64,000 bases of DNA from an uncultured Verrucomicrobiota bacterium (GCA_903821635.1 CAIJLV010000183.1:33542-97541); one strand, 5' to 3'; shown: positions 44,218-54,100, counted from the first letter of the stretch. The notes: generated by a model from the sequence alone, not told the origin. Translations and numbers: made by a program.

Positions 44218-44585
44218 CGCGTGGCGAAAGCGGTGATTTCGGTGACGCGCACACGCTTGGTGGCCGGCGCTTTTGCCGCCTTGCTGGCGGGCACTTCGAG
44301 CACCGAGTTGGATCCGCCGAAAGGGTTGGGAATCGATTTGGGATTGTTCGGATCAGCGATCCAACGGCCATCGACGACGAACCGGTATTCGTAAGTTCCA
44401 GGCGCGAGCACGAGCTCCTTGGTCCAACCGCCCGGACTCTCGATCATAGGGAACATGGCCGGATGCCATTCGTTGAAGGATCCGGCGAGGAAGACCTCCC
44501 GCGCCTCCAGAAATGGCAGTTCAAAACGCACCGGCGGCGGGACGGCCGATACCGGCTTTTTCACTTTGGTGGGATTCGTCTTCAT
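44214..44585 (-). CDS. CBM48/AMPK-type glycogen-binding domain protein
   Basis: A 123-aa protein that is mostly one early-set glycogen-binding module. It reads AREVFLAGSFNEWHPAMFPM, then PGTYEYRFVVDGRWIADP and NPFGGSNSVLEV; the tryptophans sit where the AMPK beta-subunit CBM48 contacts sugar. There is no catalytic domain and no signal. Stand-alone modules of this type occur widely with unknown partners. It is the first gene of a two-gene operon with the universal stress protein (4-base overlap). It might tether the Usp protein, or another factor, to glycogen. Confidence 0.9.
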   Translation of the reverse strand: MKTNPTKVKKPVSAVPPPVRFELPFLEAREVFLAGSFNEWHPAMFPMIESPGGWTKELVLAPGTYEYRFVVDGRWIADPNNPKSIPNPFGGSNSVLEVPASKAAKAPATKRVRVTEITAFATR

Positions 44586-44756
44586 GATCCAAACGAGGCT
44601 GACCTATAGGTGCCGGACAACGCGCAGGTGTGCTCACCGCCGATTGCTCAAAGGGCGACGTATGTTGCCGGCAAAAGCGGAGTTGGCCCCACTCTGGGCG
44701 CACATTTATCGCATCCCCGTATTGCCGGCCCGGCCTTGGCAGACCTACCCTTTGGC

Positions 44757-45284
44757 GTGAAGTTGCCTCCGAGACCAACGGCCGCGTTGTTGGAGCATCA
44801 ACCCTTCCTCAAAGGGGTGCCTTGGCGCCAGTTGGAGACGCTCGCAGTCCTTGCCTCGTATGCGGCGTTTCCGGCCGAGACCAACGTGTTCCAAGAAGGC
44901 GGGGAGGCCGACACGTTTTACCTGTTGCTCCAAGGGCGTGTGGCGCTGCGCTCCACCGATCCGCGCGGTCACTTGGCCACCCTGCAAATCCTTGAACCCG
45001 GCGAACCGCTGGGTTGGTCGTGGGCGTTTCCCCCCAACCGCTGGAGCCTGACCGCCGTGGCACTGGAGCCGGTGGTGACCGTAGCGTTTAACGCCGCGAA
45101 ACTTCGCCTCCTTTGTGATGAGGATCCGACGTTAGGTAGCATCCTGTTTCGCCGAATTGCCCAGATCGTGCTGCAACGGCTCACCGCCACCCGGCGCCGG
45201 TTGACGGCGTTGGAACATGCGGCGACCGGGATCCCACTCCGCATCTGTGTGGCGCCCGCCCCGCCCGGACCAGTGCCGGGTTGA
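44757..45284 (+). CDS. cyclic nucleotide-binding domain protein
   Basis: A 175-aa protein with one cNMP-binding domain (about residues 15-130; ETNVFQEGGEADTFYLLLQG matches the first half of the fold). A helical tail follows (FRRIAQIVLQRLTATRRRL). The typical Crp C-terminal helix-turn-helix is missing, so it is not a classic Crp/Fnr regulator. The phosphate-binding cassette is poorly conserved (EPLGWSWAFPPNRWSLTA), so ligand binding is uncertain; such GWSW forms are seen in cNMP-like sensor domains. The start is uncertain: the GTG at 44757 was chosen because upstream codons look non-coding, but a GTG at 44610 would add 49 residues. It is divergent from the CBM48 gene. Confidence 0.75.
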   Translation: MKLPPRPTAALLEHQPFLKGVPWRQLETLAVLASYAAFPAETNVFQEGGEADTFYLLLQGRVALRSTDPRGHLATLQILEPGEPLGWSWAFPPNRWSLTAVALEPVVTVAFNAAKLRLLCDEDPTLGSILFRRIAQIVLQRLTATRRRLTALEHAATGIPLRICVAPAPPGPVPG

Positions 45285-45364
45285 CGGGATGGGTTTTGGC
45301 CAAGCCAAGACAATTTCCAAGATTGCGCCAGGCTTCTCGTCCGGGCGAGATGAGTGAACCCGCG

Positions 45365-48300
45365 ATGAACTTCCCGCTCCTTTGCCGCCTTGGCGCAGCT
45401 TCCATGGTCGTTTCCCTTGGCCTTGGCCAGGGGTTACCGCCGGATTTTCCAACGCCCGAGCGCACGCCTTTGGGTGGGGTTCGTCTCGGCGCGTGGGCGA
45501 AACCCGCTGACCTGGCGCCGGTCTTGCCGCCAGTGCCCGTGGCGCGGCGGCACAAGCTTTTCGCCGGCCCCGTGGTGCGGTTGGGGGCGCCTGATTTAGC
45601 GCCGATTATTGCCGAAGACGCCCGGGTGAATTCCCAGGCCAAGGGTGCCCGCCGAATCAGTCTGCGGCGCACGCTACCGGCTGCGCTGGCGCCGGGGGCG
45701 AGCAAAGGTTCTGGGCCGTGGCAGGTCTTGCCAGATGGCGCATCGGTGTGGACGGCTGAAATCGAATCCGAGGAGGCCTTGGGCGTGCGCCTGCATTTTT
45801 CCGGGGTCGTTTTGCCCGCGGGCGTGGAGCTGTTGGTTTATGCGGGGGCGGCGACGGAAAATGTCGCCGGACCGTATGGGGCGGCGGGCTTGGGTGGCCG
45901 CGATCAATTCTGGTCGGGCACGGTGTTTGCCCCCCGCGTGACGGTGGAGTGTGTTGTGCCCGCCGGCGTGCCAGTCGCGGCGGTGCAGTTTCGGATCGAT
46001 GAATTGTTGCACCGCTACGTGGCGCTGCCGTTGTCTGGGGCGACGGCCAAGGCGGCGGAGTCGTGCAATCTCGACGTCACCTGTGAGCCGGATTGGTTGA
46101 CGACTTCAATGGCGGTGGCCGGGTTGGGCACGGTGCAGATCAGCGGGGAGCTGTTTTGCACCGGTTGCCTGGTGAATGACGCGGATCCGGCCGCGGGCAC
46201 GGATTACGTTCTGACGGCGAATCACTGTGTGGACTCACAGGTCGCGGCGAGCGACGTCGAGTTCTACTGGTTTTACCAGACGGCGACGTGTGCTGGGGCG
46301 CCGCCCTTGTTGTCGAACCGACCCCGGACGGCGGGGGGGGCGGATTTCGTGGCGGGGGCCTTCAACGAGTTGAGCACGGATTTTGCCCTGCTCCGCCTGC
46401 GACGCCCGACGCCCGTCGGGGTTATCTATGCGGGGTGGTCCAGTGACCCGGTCGCGCCGGGCACCGAGGTCGTCGGCATCCACCATCCCTCGGGGGACTT
46501 CAAGCGGATCAGCTTCGGCCAAGTCGCTGCCATCCAAGGCGAATACTGGAGCGTCCAGTGGGAGCGCGGCATCACGGAGCCTGGCAGCAGCGGTTCCCCG
46601 CTCTTTAGCCCCGCCCACGAATTCATCGGGCAACTCTACGGCGGCCGTTCCTCGTGCCACGAATTGACCGGGCAGGATATTTACGGGCGTTTTGATTCCA
46701 CCTTCGCCGTCATTGCGCCGTGGTTGCTGGGCGAACCCGTGGTGGTGGCCAATGATCATTTGGCTGATGCCCAAGTCATTGTCGGCCTGAACGGGGAACT
46801 CCGCGGCTCCAGTGCGGGCGCGTCCAAGGATCCCGGCGAACCGAGTCATGCCAACAATGGCGGCGGCAAATCGGTCTGGTATCGGTGGACCGCGCCGGCG
46901 GACTCGCTCATGACGTTTACCACGACTGGCAGTGGCTTCGACACCCTGCTCGCGGTCTATACCGGCCCGGCGCTCGAAGCTCTGGCGCTGGTAAAAAACA
47001 ACAACGACAGCGCCGAATACCCCCTGAGCTCGTTGAGTTTCAACGCCACGGCCGGAACCACGTATTGGATCGCGGTTGATGGGTATGACGGCGCCGGTGG
47101 GACCGTGGGTTTGAATTGGCTCCCGGGCGCGGATTCCGACTCGTCCTCGAATGACAATTTTTCGGAGGCGCTTGAGCTCACCGGCGGGCGCGGAGAAGTG
47201 GGGGTGGCCAACCGCGGTGCCACCAAGGAGCCAGGTGAACCCGAGCACGCCGACATGGCGGGCGGGGCCTCGGTGTGGTTTCGCTGGACGGCGCCGGTCA
47301 GTGGGCCGGTGTTCTTCGACACGGAAGGTTCGGACATCGATACCGTGCTTGCGGTTTACCTCGGCCCGGCGGTCGACAATTTGAGCCATCCCGTGGCCTC
47401 CTCGGACGACATCGACGCCGACACCGAAATTTATACCAGCCGAGTCAACTTCGTGGCCACGGCGGGCCAGACCTATTATGTCGCCGTGGATGGCTACGGC
47501 GAATTGGGGATGGTGGCGGAACAAGGTTTTGTCCTCCTGACTTGGTATCCGCCGCCGCCAACCCTCGGAGCGGCCCCCGCCCACAACCTGTTTTCAGCCG
47601 CCCAAGTGCTGACCGGAAATGCCGGGGTCACCACCGGAACCAACCTCCGGGCAACGAAAGAGCCCGGAGAGCCCGACCACACGGGCACGCCCGGCGGGCG
47701 TTCCGTCTGGTATCGGTGGACGGCTACCGCCAACGGGTTGATTTCCCTCGATACGGCGGGCTCGAACTTTGATTCGGTGCTCGCTGTGTATACGGGAAAC
47801 TCCGTGGGCGCACTGACGTTGCTGGGCGGCAACGACGATGTGGATCGTGCGACCCGCCAGAGCCGGGTCACCGTGCGCGCCTCGGCGGGCACGGTTTACC
47901 GGGTGGCGGTGGACGGTTACCTGACCTTTAGCGACGTGCTGAGGGAAGGGGCAGTGCGCTTGGCTTGGTCGTTTGAAGCCGGCGGCGATAACGACGACTT
48001 CGCCCAAGCGCGGATCCTGACCGGCTTGGTCGGCCGCGTGACCGGGGAGAATCGGTCGGCCTCCGTCGAGCCGGGAGAACCCCGCCACGCAGGCAACCAA
48101 GGCGGCGCCTCCACTTGGTTTCGCTGGGTGGCCCCGGCCAATGGGCCCGCGACGTTTGACACGCTGGGCTCGACGTTTGACACCGTGCTGGCGATCTATT
48201 CCGGCACCACCGTGGCGGGCCTGTTTGAGCTCGCCCGCGGTGATGACATCAGCCCGGCCCGGGAAATTTACACCAGTCGGGCGACGTTTCCGGCCGTGCA

Positions 48301-48625
48301 GGGACAAGTCTATCAACTCGCCGTGGACGGCTACCGGCTCGCCGGGGCGAATGCCGACCCGGTGGAAACCGGCAGCATTGTCCTTAATTGGGAGCTCAAG
48401 ACCGCGGCGGAATTGGGCTTGTTGAATCCAGCGGTCGGGCCCGCCGGCTTTTCCGTCACGGCGACCGGCGGTTCCGGCGACCGGGTGACCCTGCAAGTCA
48501 CGACCGGGTTTGGTCAGTGGCTCGACGTAACCACAATGACCCTGGACGCCTCCGGGGCGGCACTGCTCAGCGATGCGGCGGCGGCCAGCCGGGCGAATGG
48601 CTTTTACCGGGTGATCCGTCCGTAA
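45365..48625 (+). CDS. secreted trypsin-like serine protease with four C-terminal repeats
   Basis: A 1086-aa exported protein. After a signal peptide (MNFPLLCRLGAASMVVSLGL) and a pro-like region of about 210 residues comes a chymotrypsin-fold protease domain. It has H287 (TANHC), D339 (STDFALL) and S409 (EPGSSGSPLF); several cysteines suggest disulfides. It resembles lysyl-endopeptidase-type proteases. From about residue 460 to 1020 there are four copies of a ~130-residue beta module. Each has VWYRWTAP or a similar WFRWxAP stretch, then FDTxGSxFDTxLAVY, then YxxAVDGY. These are like pre-peptidase C-terminal domains. A final beta module ends FYRVIRP. The ATG at 45350 is an alternative start. 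Likely an extracellular protease binding polymers through the modules. Confidence 0.87.
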   Translation: MNFPLLCRLGAASMVVSLGLGQGLPPDFPTPERTPLGGVRLGAWAKPADLAPVLPPVPVARRHKLFAGPVVRLGAPDLAPIIAEDARVNSQAKGARRISLRRTLPAALAPGASKGSGPWQVLPDGASVWTAEIESEEALGVRLHFSGVVLPAGVELLVYAGAATENVAGPYGAAGLGGRDQFWSGTVFAPRVTVECVVPAGVPVAAVQFRIDELLHRYVALPLSGATAKAAESCNLDVTCEPDWLTTSMAVAGLGTVQISGELFCTGCLVNDADPAAGTDYVLTANHCVDSQVAASDVEFYWFYQTATCAGAPPLLSNRPRTAGGADFVAGAFNELSTDFALLRLRRPTPVGVIYAGWSSDPVAPGTEVVGIHHPSGDFKRISFGQVAAIQGEYWSVQWERGITEPGSSGSPLFSPAHEFIGQLYGGRSSCHELTGQDIYGRFDSTFAVIAPWLLGEPVVVANDHLADAQVIVGLNGELRGSSAGASKDPGEPSHANNGGGKSVWYRWTAPADSLMTFTTTGSGFDTLLAVYTGPALEALALVKNNNDSAEYPLSSLSFNATAGTTYWIAVDGYDGAGGTVGLNWLPGADSDSSSNDNFSEALELTGGRGEVGVANRGATKEPGEPEHADMAGGASVWFRWTAPVSGPVFFDTEGSDIDTVLAVYLGPAVDNLSHPVASSDDIDADTEIYTSRVNFVATAGQTYYVAVDGYGELGMVAEQGFVLLTWYPPPPTLGAAPAHNLFSAAQVLTGNAGVTTGTNLRATKEPGEPDHTGTPGGRSVWYRWTATANGLISLDTAGSNFDSVLAVYTGNSVGALTLLGGNDDVDRATRQSRVTVRASAGTVYRVAVDGYLTFSDVLREGAVRLAWSFEAGGDNDDFAQARILTGLVGRVTGENRSASVEPGEPRHAGNQGGASTWFRWVAPANGPATFDTLGSTFDTVLAIYSGTTVAGLFELARGDDISPAREIYTSRATFPAVQGQVYQLAVDGYRLAGANADPVETGSIVLNWELKTAAELGLLNPAVGPAGFSVTATGGSGDRVTLQVTTGFGQWLDVTTMTLDASGAALLSDAAAASRANGFYRVIRP

Positions 48626-48635
48626 GTGCCGGCGG

Positions 48636-49127
48636 TTAGTCGAAGCTCACCCGAAACGCGCTGCTGTCCGCCGCCGCCTCGGTTTCGGTCAGCGTGGGCG
48701 ACGGGCTCGCGGCCGCGCGGGGTTGGGTTTTCGTCGAGGCGGCCGCGGGATCAAACCGTGCGGATTCCTCGGCGGCCGGGCGCAGGGTTTCGGCGTGGCT
48801 GGCGTGACGCCGTTGCACCACGCCGCACACATGCTGGCACAGTTCCAAAATGCTGTGATCGGCGATAAAATAGATGACACTCAGGCCTTCCTTCCGTCGG
48901 CCCAAGATGCCGGCTTCGGTCAGAGTTTGCAGGTGACGGGAGGTGTTTGCTTGGTTGAGTTGGGTCGATTCCGTCAACTGGCTGACTGACAATTCTCCCC
49001 CCAAGAGCGTGCGGATCAGTTTAAGGCGATTGGGTTCACCCAAGACCCGAAAACGAGCGGCGATGATCTCCAGCGCCTCGTTGGAGAGCAGTTGAGCTTT
49101 GGCGATCGATTCAGAAACGGCAGGCAT
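48636..49127 (-). CDS. ArsR-family transcriptional repressor with CxxxC in helix 5
   Basis: A 163-aa winged-helix regulator. The DNA-binding part reads RVLGEPNRLKLIRTLL, SVSQLTESTQLNQANTSRHL and AGILGRRKEGLSVIYF, as in SmtB/ArsR proteins. The last helix carries C97 and C101 (LCQHVCG). The arsenic motif CVC in the recognition helix is absent. The position differs from the two-helix cysteine pair of BigR/SqrR, but a thiol, persulfide or metal sensor is still likely. An Ala/Pro-rich, Ser/Thr-rich tail of about 50 residues follows. It is divergent from the eight-gene block at 49189-56397. A dyad lies inside its promoter, so autoregulation and control of that block are probable. Confidence 0.88.
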   Translation of the reverse strand: MPAVSESIAKAQLLSNEALEIIAARFRVLGEPNRLKLIRTLLGGELSVSQLTESTQLNQANTSRHLQTLTEAGILGRRKEGLSVIYFIADHSILELCQHVCGVVQRRHASHAETLRPAAEESARFDPAAASTKTQPRAAASPSPTLTETEAAADSSAFRVSFD

Positions 49128-49143
49128 CTTTAAGTTGCATGTG

Positions 49144-49172
49144 GCTATATGATCAAATACTCATACAGTCAA
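49144..49172 (-). promoter_or_regulatory. arsR promoter with overlapping ArsR operator dyad
   Basis: On the minus strand a TTGACT -35 (49172-49167), a 17-base spacer and a TATAGC -10 (49149-49144) can be read. The dyad TATGA-N8-TCATA (49148-49165) fills the spacer; its arms extend outward as CT..AG with one mismatch. ArsR-family repressors bind AT-rich dyads at such places. The opposite promoter for the 49189 gene must overlap it. Confidence 0.65.
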
Positions 49173-49188
49173 ACAGTAGATTAAAACT

Positions 49189-49821
49189 ATGAAAACTCAA
49201 CTGCAAGTGGCTGTGCTGGTGGGCGTTTTGGTGGGTGGATTCGGTTCAGGTGCGGCTTGGGCGCAAGGCATGTCGCCCGAGGCTCGCAAAAATATCCATC
49301 TCCTGTTCAGTCAGCATGAATCCGTTCGCCGCACGGTCACCATGACGAAGGAGGGTTACCTTGCCTTGACCGAATCCGACCAACCGCAGGTCGCGGCGGC
49401 GCTCAAGGCGCACGTGCGGCAGATGGAAGAGCGGTTTCGGCAGGGGCTCATGGTCCGGCGGCATGACCCGGCCTTTGTTGAGTTCGCCGCGCATTACGAC
49501 GACCTCACCCACCTCGTCGAGCCGACGGACAAGGGGTTGCGGGTGACCGTCACCGGTAAAACCCCGGCCGCCATCAAGGTGGCGCAGAACCATGCGAACG
49601 TGGTCACTGATTTTGCCACCAACGGATGGGAGGCCCATGACCGCGACCACGCGGCGGTGCTTCGGTCGGCGACTCCCACGACTCAAGAGTCTTCCAAACC
49701 CGCAAAGCAGGCGGCGCTGCCTTGCTGCTCCCAGGGCGGCGAATGTCAGCGGGGCGGCGCGGCGCGCTCGCAGACTGCTTCGCCCGACTCGAAGCCCACC
49801 GGGGCGACGGCACCCCATTGA
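49189..49821 (+). CDS. periplasmic His- and Cys-containing protein
   Basis: A 210-aa protein with a signal peptide (QVAVLVGVLVGGFGSGAAWA, cleavage near AQG). The mature part has many histidines (H37, H43, H75, H92, H102, H108, H135, H150, H154), some in pairs such as AHYDDLTH and AHDRDH. A low-complexity tail contains C179, C180 and C186. I do not know a function. The combination could bind metal or haem, or carry thiols. It is the first gene after the ArsR operator, 39 bases before the DUF2892 gene, so it should be the most directly regulated member of the block. Confidence 0.8.
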   Translation: MKTQLQVAVLVGVLVGGFGSGAAWAQGMSPEARKNIHLLFSQHESVRRTVTMTKEGYLALTESDQPQVAAALKAHVRQMEERFRQGLMVRRHDPAFVEFAAHYDDLTHLVEPTDKGLRVTVTGKTPAAIKVAQNHANVVTDFATNGWEAHDRDHAAVLRSATPTTQESSKPAKQAALPCCSQGGECQRGGAARSQTASPDSKPTGATAPH

Positions 49822-49860
49822 ATTTTCCCCACCGCGAACTAATCCCAACCCTAACCTACG

Positions 49861-50082
49861 ATGACCACCGAAAACGCCATCCGTGTCCTGGCCGGAACGA
49901 TGATTCTAGCCAGTGTTGCCCTTACCTATTTCGTCAGCTCTTGGTGGCTATTACTGACCGGTTTTGTCGGGCTGAACCTGATCCAATCCGCCTTCACCGG
50001 CTTTTGCCCGGCCGAGCTCATTTTGAAAAAATTGGGTTTGACCAAGGGGGAATGCTGCGCGCGGCCGACGACCAAAGCTTGA
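49861..50082 (+). CDS. DUF2892 (YgaP-like transmembrane) protein
   Basis: A 73-aa protein with two membrane helices (AGTMILASVALTYFVSS and LLLTGFVGLNLIQSAFTGF) joined by a short turn, then FCPAELILKKLGL. Cysteines are C49 in the FCP motif and a C65-C66 pair near the end. DUF2892 forms the membrane part of E. coli YgaP, where it is fused to a rhodanese domain. Free DUF2892 proteins often lie in sulfur-related operons. Here no rhodanese is fused. It sits 12 bases before the RND adaptor gene. Confidence 0.92.
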   Translation: MTTENAIRVLAGTMILASVALTYFVSSWWLLLTGFVGLNLIQSAFTGFCPAELILKKLGLTKGECCARPTTKA

Positions 50083-50094
50083 ACCGGCCCCACT

Positions 50095-51156
50095 ATGATT
50101 GTTTTTCGGGCTCCTTCGCCGCGGCGCACCGTCCGCCCCGCCGTCCTTGCGGTGGTATTGGCCGGCGGGCTTTGGGCCAGTAGCGGGTGTCACCGACAGC
50201 CCCCAGCCCCGGCCGCCGTTTCTCTGCCCCCGGTGGCGGTCAAACTGGTCGCGGTCGAAGCGCACGGCCTGACCGCAGTCGAGGAGGTTGTGGGCACTGT
50301 GCGCGCCAAGCTCCGGGCGGCGGTTGAAGCCAAGTTGGCTGGGCGGGTTGAAACATTGCTGGTGGCTCCCGGACAAACCGTGAAGCGGGGCGACTTGTTG
50401 GCGACCTTGGAGGCGCGGGAGGCGTTGGCGCGGCTCGATTCCGCCCAAGCCGTCCGCGAACAGGCGACGCGGGATTGGGAGCGCGTGGGCCGGTTGGTGC
50501 GGGATGGCGCGGCGACGGTGGCCGAGCTCGACGCGGTGCTGGCCCGTCAGCGGGTGGCGGCGGCCGCGGTGGTGGAGGCCGAAACGATGGTGGGCCATGC
50601 CCGGGTGGTTGCGCCGTTTGACGGGGTGATTACGCGCAAGTTGGCTGACCTTGGCGATTTGGCCACGCCGGGGCGACCGTTGCTGGAGTTGGAGGATCCA
50701 CAGCGGCTGCGCTTTGAAGCGGATGTGCCGGAGGCCCTGTTGGAGCGGCTGCAATTGGGTGCCAAATTGCCGGTCCGGTTGGCCGCGCTGAAAGAACCCG
50801 TGGAAGGGGTCGTGGGCGAGATCGCCCCCGTGGCGGAGGCGGTGAGCCGGACGTTCCTAGTTAAGCTCGAGCTACCGTTCTTGCCGGGGGTGCGGGCGGG
50901 CCAGTTTGGTCGGATGGCCGTGTCGACTGGCGAGGCGGCCGTGCCGCATGTTCCGGCGGCGGCAATTTTTCAGCGGGGGCAGTTGGAATATGTTTTTGTC
51001 GCCGACGGCGGTTACGCTCGGCTCCGGCTGATCCGCACGGGAAAACACTTCGGCCGCGAGGTTGAAATCGTCGCGGGGTTGAACGTGGCGGAGCGGGTGA
51101 TCGTCGAGGGCGGGGAGCGGGTTCAAGACGGCCAGCCCGTGGAGGTGCAGCCGTGA
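50095..51156 (+). CDS. RND efflux periplasmic adaptor (membrane fusion protein)
   Basis: A 353-aa lipoprotein-type adaptor: the hydrophobic leader ends in ASSGC, so lipid anchoring is likely. The lipoyl-like halves are seen in [25 protein letters not shown] and [15 protein letters not shown], with a helical hairpin of about 70 residues between them. A beta-barrel and membrane-proximal domain follow. It joins the pump to an outer membrane channel. It overlaps the pump gene by 4 bases. No outer membrane TolC-like gene lies in the block, so that partner must be elsewhere. Confidence 0.93.
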   Translation: MIVFRAPSPRRTVRPAVLAVVLAGGLWASSGCHRQPPAPAAVSLPPVAVKLVAVEAHGLTAVEEVVGTVRAKLRAAVEAKLAGRVETLLVAPGQTVKRGDLLATLEAREALARLDSAQAVREQATRDWERVGRLVRDGAATVAELDAVLARQRVAAAAVVEAETMVGHARVVAPFDGVITRKLADLGDLATPGRPLLELEDPQRLRFEADVPEALLERLQLGAKLPVRLAALKEPVEGVVGEIAPVAEAVSRTFLVKLELPFLPGVRAGQFGRMAVSTGEAAVPHVPAAAIFQRGQLEYVFVADGGYARLRLIRTGKHFGREVEIVAGLNVAERVIVEGGERVQDGQPVEVQP

Positions 51157-54100
51157 AGTCAGACCCAGCTCCGGAACCCGCCGGCGGCGGGCTTGGTTTG
51201 GCCGGCCGGATTGCGGCGGCGTTCATCGACTCCAAACTGACGCCTCTGGTCATTGTTGCGTCGATCCTGTTGGGCGCCTTTGCGGTGCTTCTGCTGCCCC
51301 GCGAAGAGGAGCCGCAGATCAAGGTGCCGATGATCGATGTGCTGGTTGCGATGCCGGGCTTTTCCGCCCAAGAAGTTGAGGAGCGCGCCGTCCGGCCGAT
51401 GGAGAAGTTGCTCTGGGAGTTGCCTGGCGTGGAATACCTCTACTCGCAAGCCCGGGAGGGGGAGGCGCTCACGATCGTGCGCTTTAAGGTCGGCTCCGAT
51501 CCGGATACCAGCCTGGTCAAGGTGTCGGAGAAGTTGCGCGCCAATTTCGATCGGGTGCCGCATGGGGTGGCGTTTCCGCTCATCAAACCCAAGTCGATTG
51601 ATGACGTGCCCATCTTGGCCCTGACTTTTCACAGCGCCCGTTATGACCACCTCACTTTGCGGCGTCTGGCCGCTCAGGTGGATGACGCGGTGAAGCAGGT
51701 TCCGCTCGTCGCGGAAACCACCCTGATTGGCGGCGCCCGCCGGGAACTGCGGGTGTTGCTGGATCCCGCGAAACTGGCTTCGCGCGGGCTGAGTCCCGTG
51801 GGTTTGATCCCGATGTTGCGTCAGGCCAACCGCCAGTTTCGAAGTGGCGAGCTGACGTCGAACAATCAGTCCGTGATCGTAGAGACGGGCGCGTTTTTGC
51901 AGACCGCGGAGGACGTAAAGAACGTCGTCGTGGGAGTCACCGGTGGCCGGCCCGTTTACCTCCGTGAAGTGGCCGACATCGTGGACGGGGCGGAGGAGCC
52001 GGCCAACTACGTTTTCTTTGGCCCTGGACGTGGTGCCCAAGTGACCGGGGCTGAGGAACCTGCCGTGACGCTGGCCGTCGCCAAACGGCCCGGCGCCAAT
52101 GCGGTTGGCGTTGCCGAAGAGGTGTTGCGCAAAGTGGAGCTGCTCAAAGGGACAATCATTCCGGCGGATGTCACGGTCTCCGTCACGCGGCACTACGGTG
52201 AGACGGCCGCCGAGAAGTCCAACGAACTGCTGCTGCACATGGGCATTGCCGTAGTGAGCGTTTCGATCCTGATCTGGCTCACACTCGGGTGGCGCGAGGC
52301 CGGGATCGTGGCCGTGGCGATTCCGGCGACGCTCGCGCTCACGTTGCTCGTCTTCTACCTCTACGGTTTCACGCTGAACCGCATCACCCTGTTCGCCCTG
52401 ATCTTCAGCATCGGCATCTTGGTGGATGATGCGATCGTGGTGGTGGAAAACATCGTGCGGCATTTCCACCTGCCCCAGAACCAAGGCCGGCCCTGGAACT
52501 CCATCGCCGTCGAAGCGGTCAGTGAAGTGGGCAATCCGACCATCCTCGCGACGTTTGCGGTGATTGCCGCCGTGCTGCCGATGGCGTTCGTGGGCGGCTT
52601 GATGGGGCCCTATATGCGCCCGATTCCGATCGGGGCGAGCGCCGCCATGTTTTGGTCACTGCTCATCGCCTTCATCGTCACCCCGTGGGCGAGCATCCGC
52701 ATGCTGCGCTGGGTGGGCGGCCGGGAACGGTTGGCAAAACTGCACGCCGGAACTTCCTCGGCGCCCCCGCGGCCGGCCGGTTCCGCGCCGGAGCATGCCG
52801 AAGACGCCCTGACGCGCCTTTATCGCCGGGTGATGAATCCGCTGCTGCACCACCCGGTTTGGCAATGGACCTTTCTCGGCGTGATCACCGCGCTGCTACT
52901 CGGTGCGATGGCGACGGTCGGCTTCGGTTGGGTGAAGGTGAAGATGCTGCCCTTCGACAACAAATCGGAGTTCCAGATCATCCTCAACCTACCCGAGGGT
53001 AGTTCGCTGGAACGCACCGCCCAAGCCGCCCGCGAGCTTGCCGCCGCCGTGCGCACGGAACCGGAGGTCACGGACTACCAAATCTACGTGGGCGTGGCGT
53101 CGCCGTTTAATTTCAACGGCTTGGTGCGGCACTATTTTATGCGCCGCGGGGCGAACGTGGCCGACGTGCAGGTAAACCTCGTCGGCAAACATGCGCGAAA
53201 AGCCCAGAGTCACGAGCTTGCCAAGCGCGTCCGGCCTGCCGTGGCGGCTATCGCCGAAAAATATGGGGCCCGCGTCGCGGTCGCTGAGGTGCCGCCCGGG
53301 CCGCCGGTGCTCCAGACGTTGGTCGCCGAAATTTACGGCCCAACGGACGCCGCCCGATTCGCGTTGGCGCAGCAGGTGCGGGACATCTTCAAGAGCACGC
53401 CCGGAGTGGTGGATGTCGATTGGTATGTCGAGGCCGACCAGCCCAAGACCCGCTTCGTCATCGACAAGGAAAAGGCGGCGCTCCACGGCCTCAGCGCCGA
53501 GACGATTTCGCAGACCCTGAAGATCGCCGTCGGGGGCGAGTCGGTGGATTTGCTGCACATCCCCCGGGAAAAGGACGACGTGAATCTGGTGTTGCAGTTG
53601 CCGCGGTCCGCCCGCACCCGGCCGGAGGAGTTGCTGGCTCTGCGCGTGCGCAGCGGCGACGCCAACGCCTTGCCCGAACCCGGGACCGCGTTCGCCGGTC
53701 CACCGCTGGTGCCGTTGCGCGAATTGGTCAAACTGGAGTCCGGTTACGCCGACAAGAGCCGTCACCGCAAGAACCTGATGCCCGTGACCTATGTCATTGG
53801 CGACGTGGCCGGTGAAATCGAGAGCCCGGTGTATGCGATCGCGGAGATGAATCGGAAACTGGCCGTGCTGGGGGGGGCTGATGGACTCAAGGTTTACAAT
53901 TCGGCCATGCCCTTCAGTGACGCCCAGCCGGCGTTAAAGTGGGACGGCGAATGGCAGATCACGCTGGAGGTGTTTCGGGATCTCGGCCTCGCGTTCGCGG
54001 CCGTGCTGGTTTTGATCTACGTGCTGATGGTCGGGTGGTTCCGCTCGTTCCTCACGCCGCTCGTCGTGATGGTGGCGATCCCGTTCTCGCTCGTCGGCAT

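Noticed and set aside
46235..47584. A 449-codon minus-strand open frame
   Set aside because: It mirrors the protease gene with its catalytic triad and repeats; its protein is Arg/Gly/His-rich without motifs, as expected for antisense frames in GC-rich DNA.
48636..49127. Arsenic resistance operon
   Set aside because: The regulator lacks the CVC site, and no arsenate reductase or arsenite pump gene is near.
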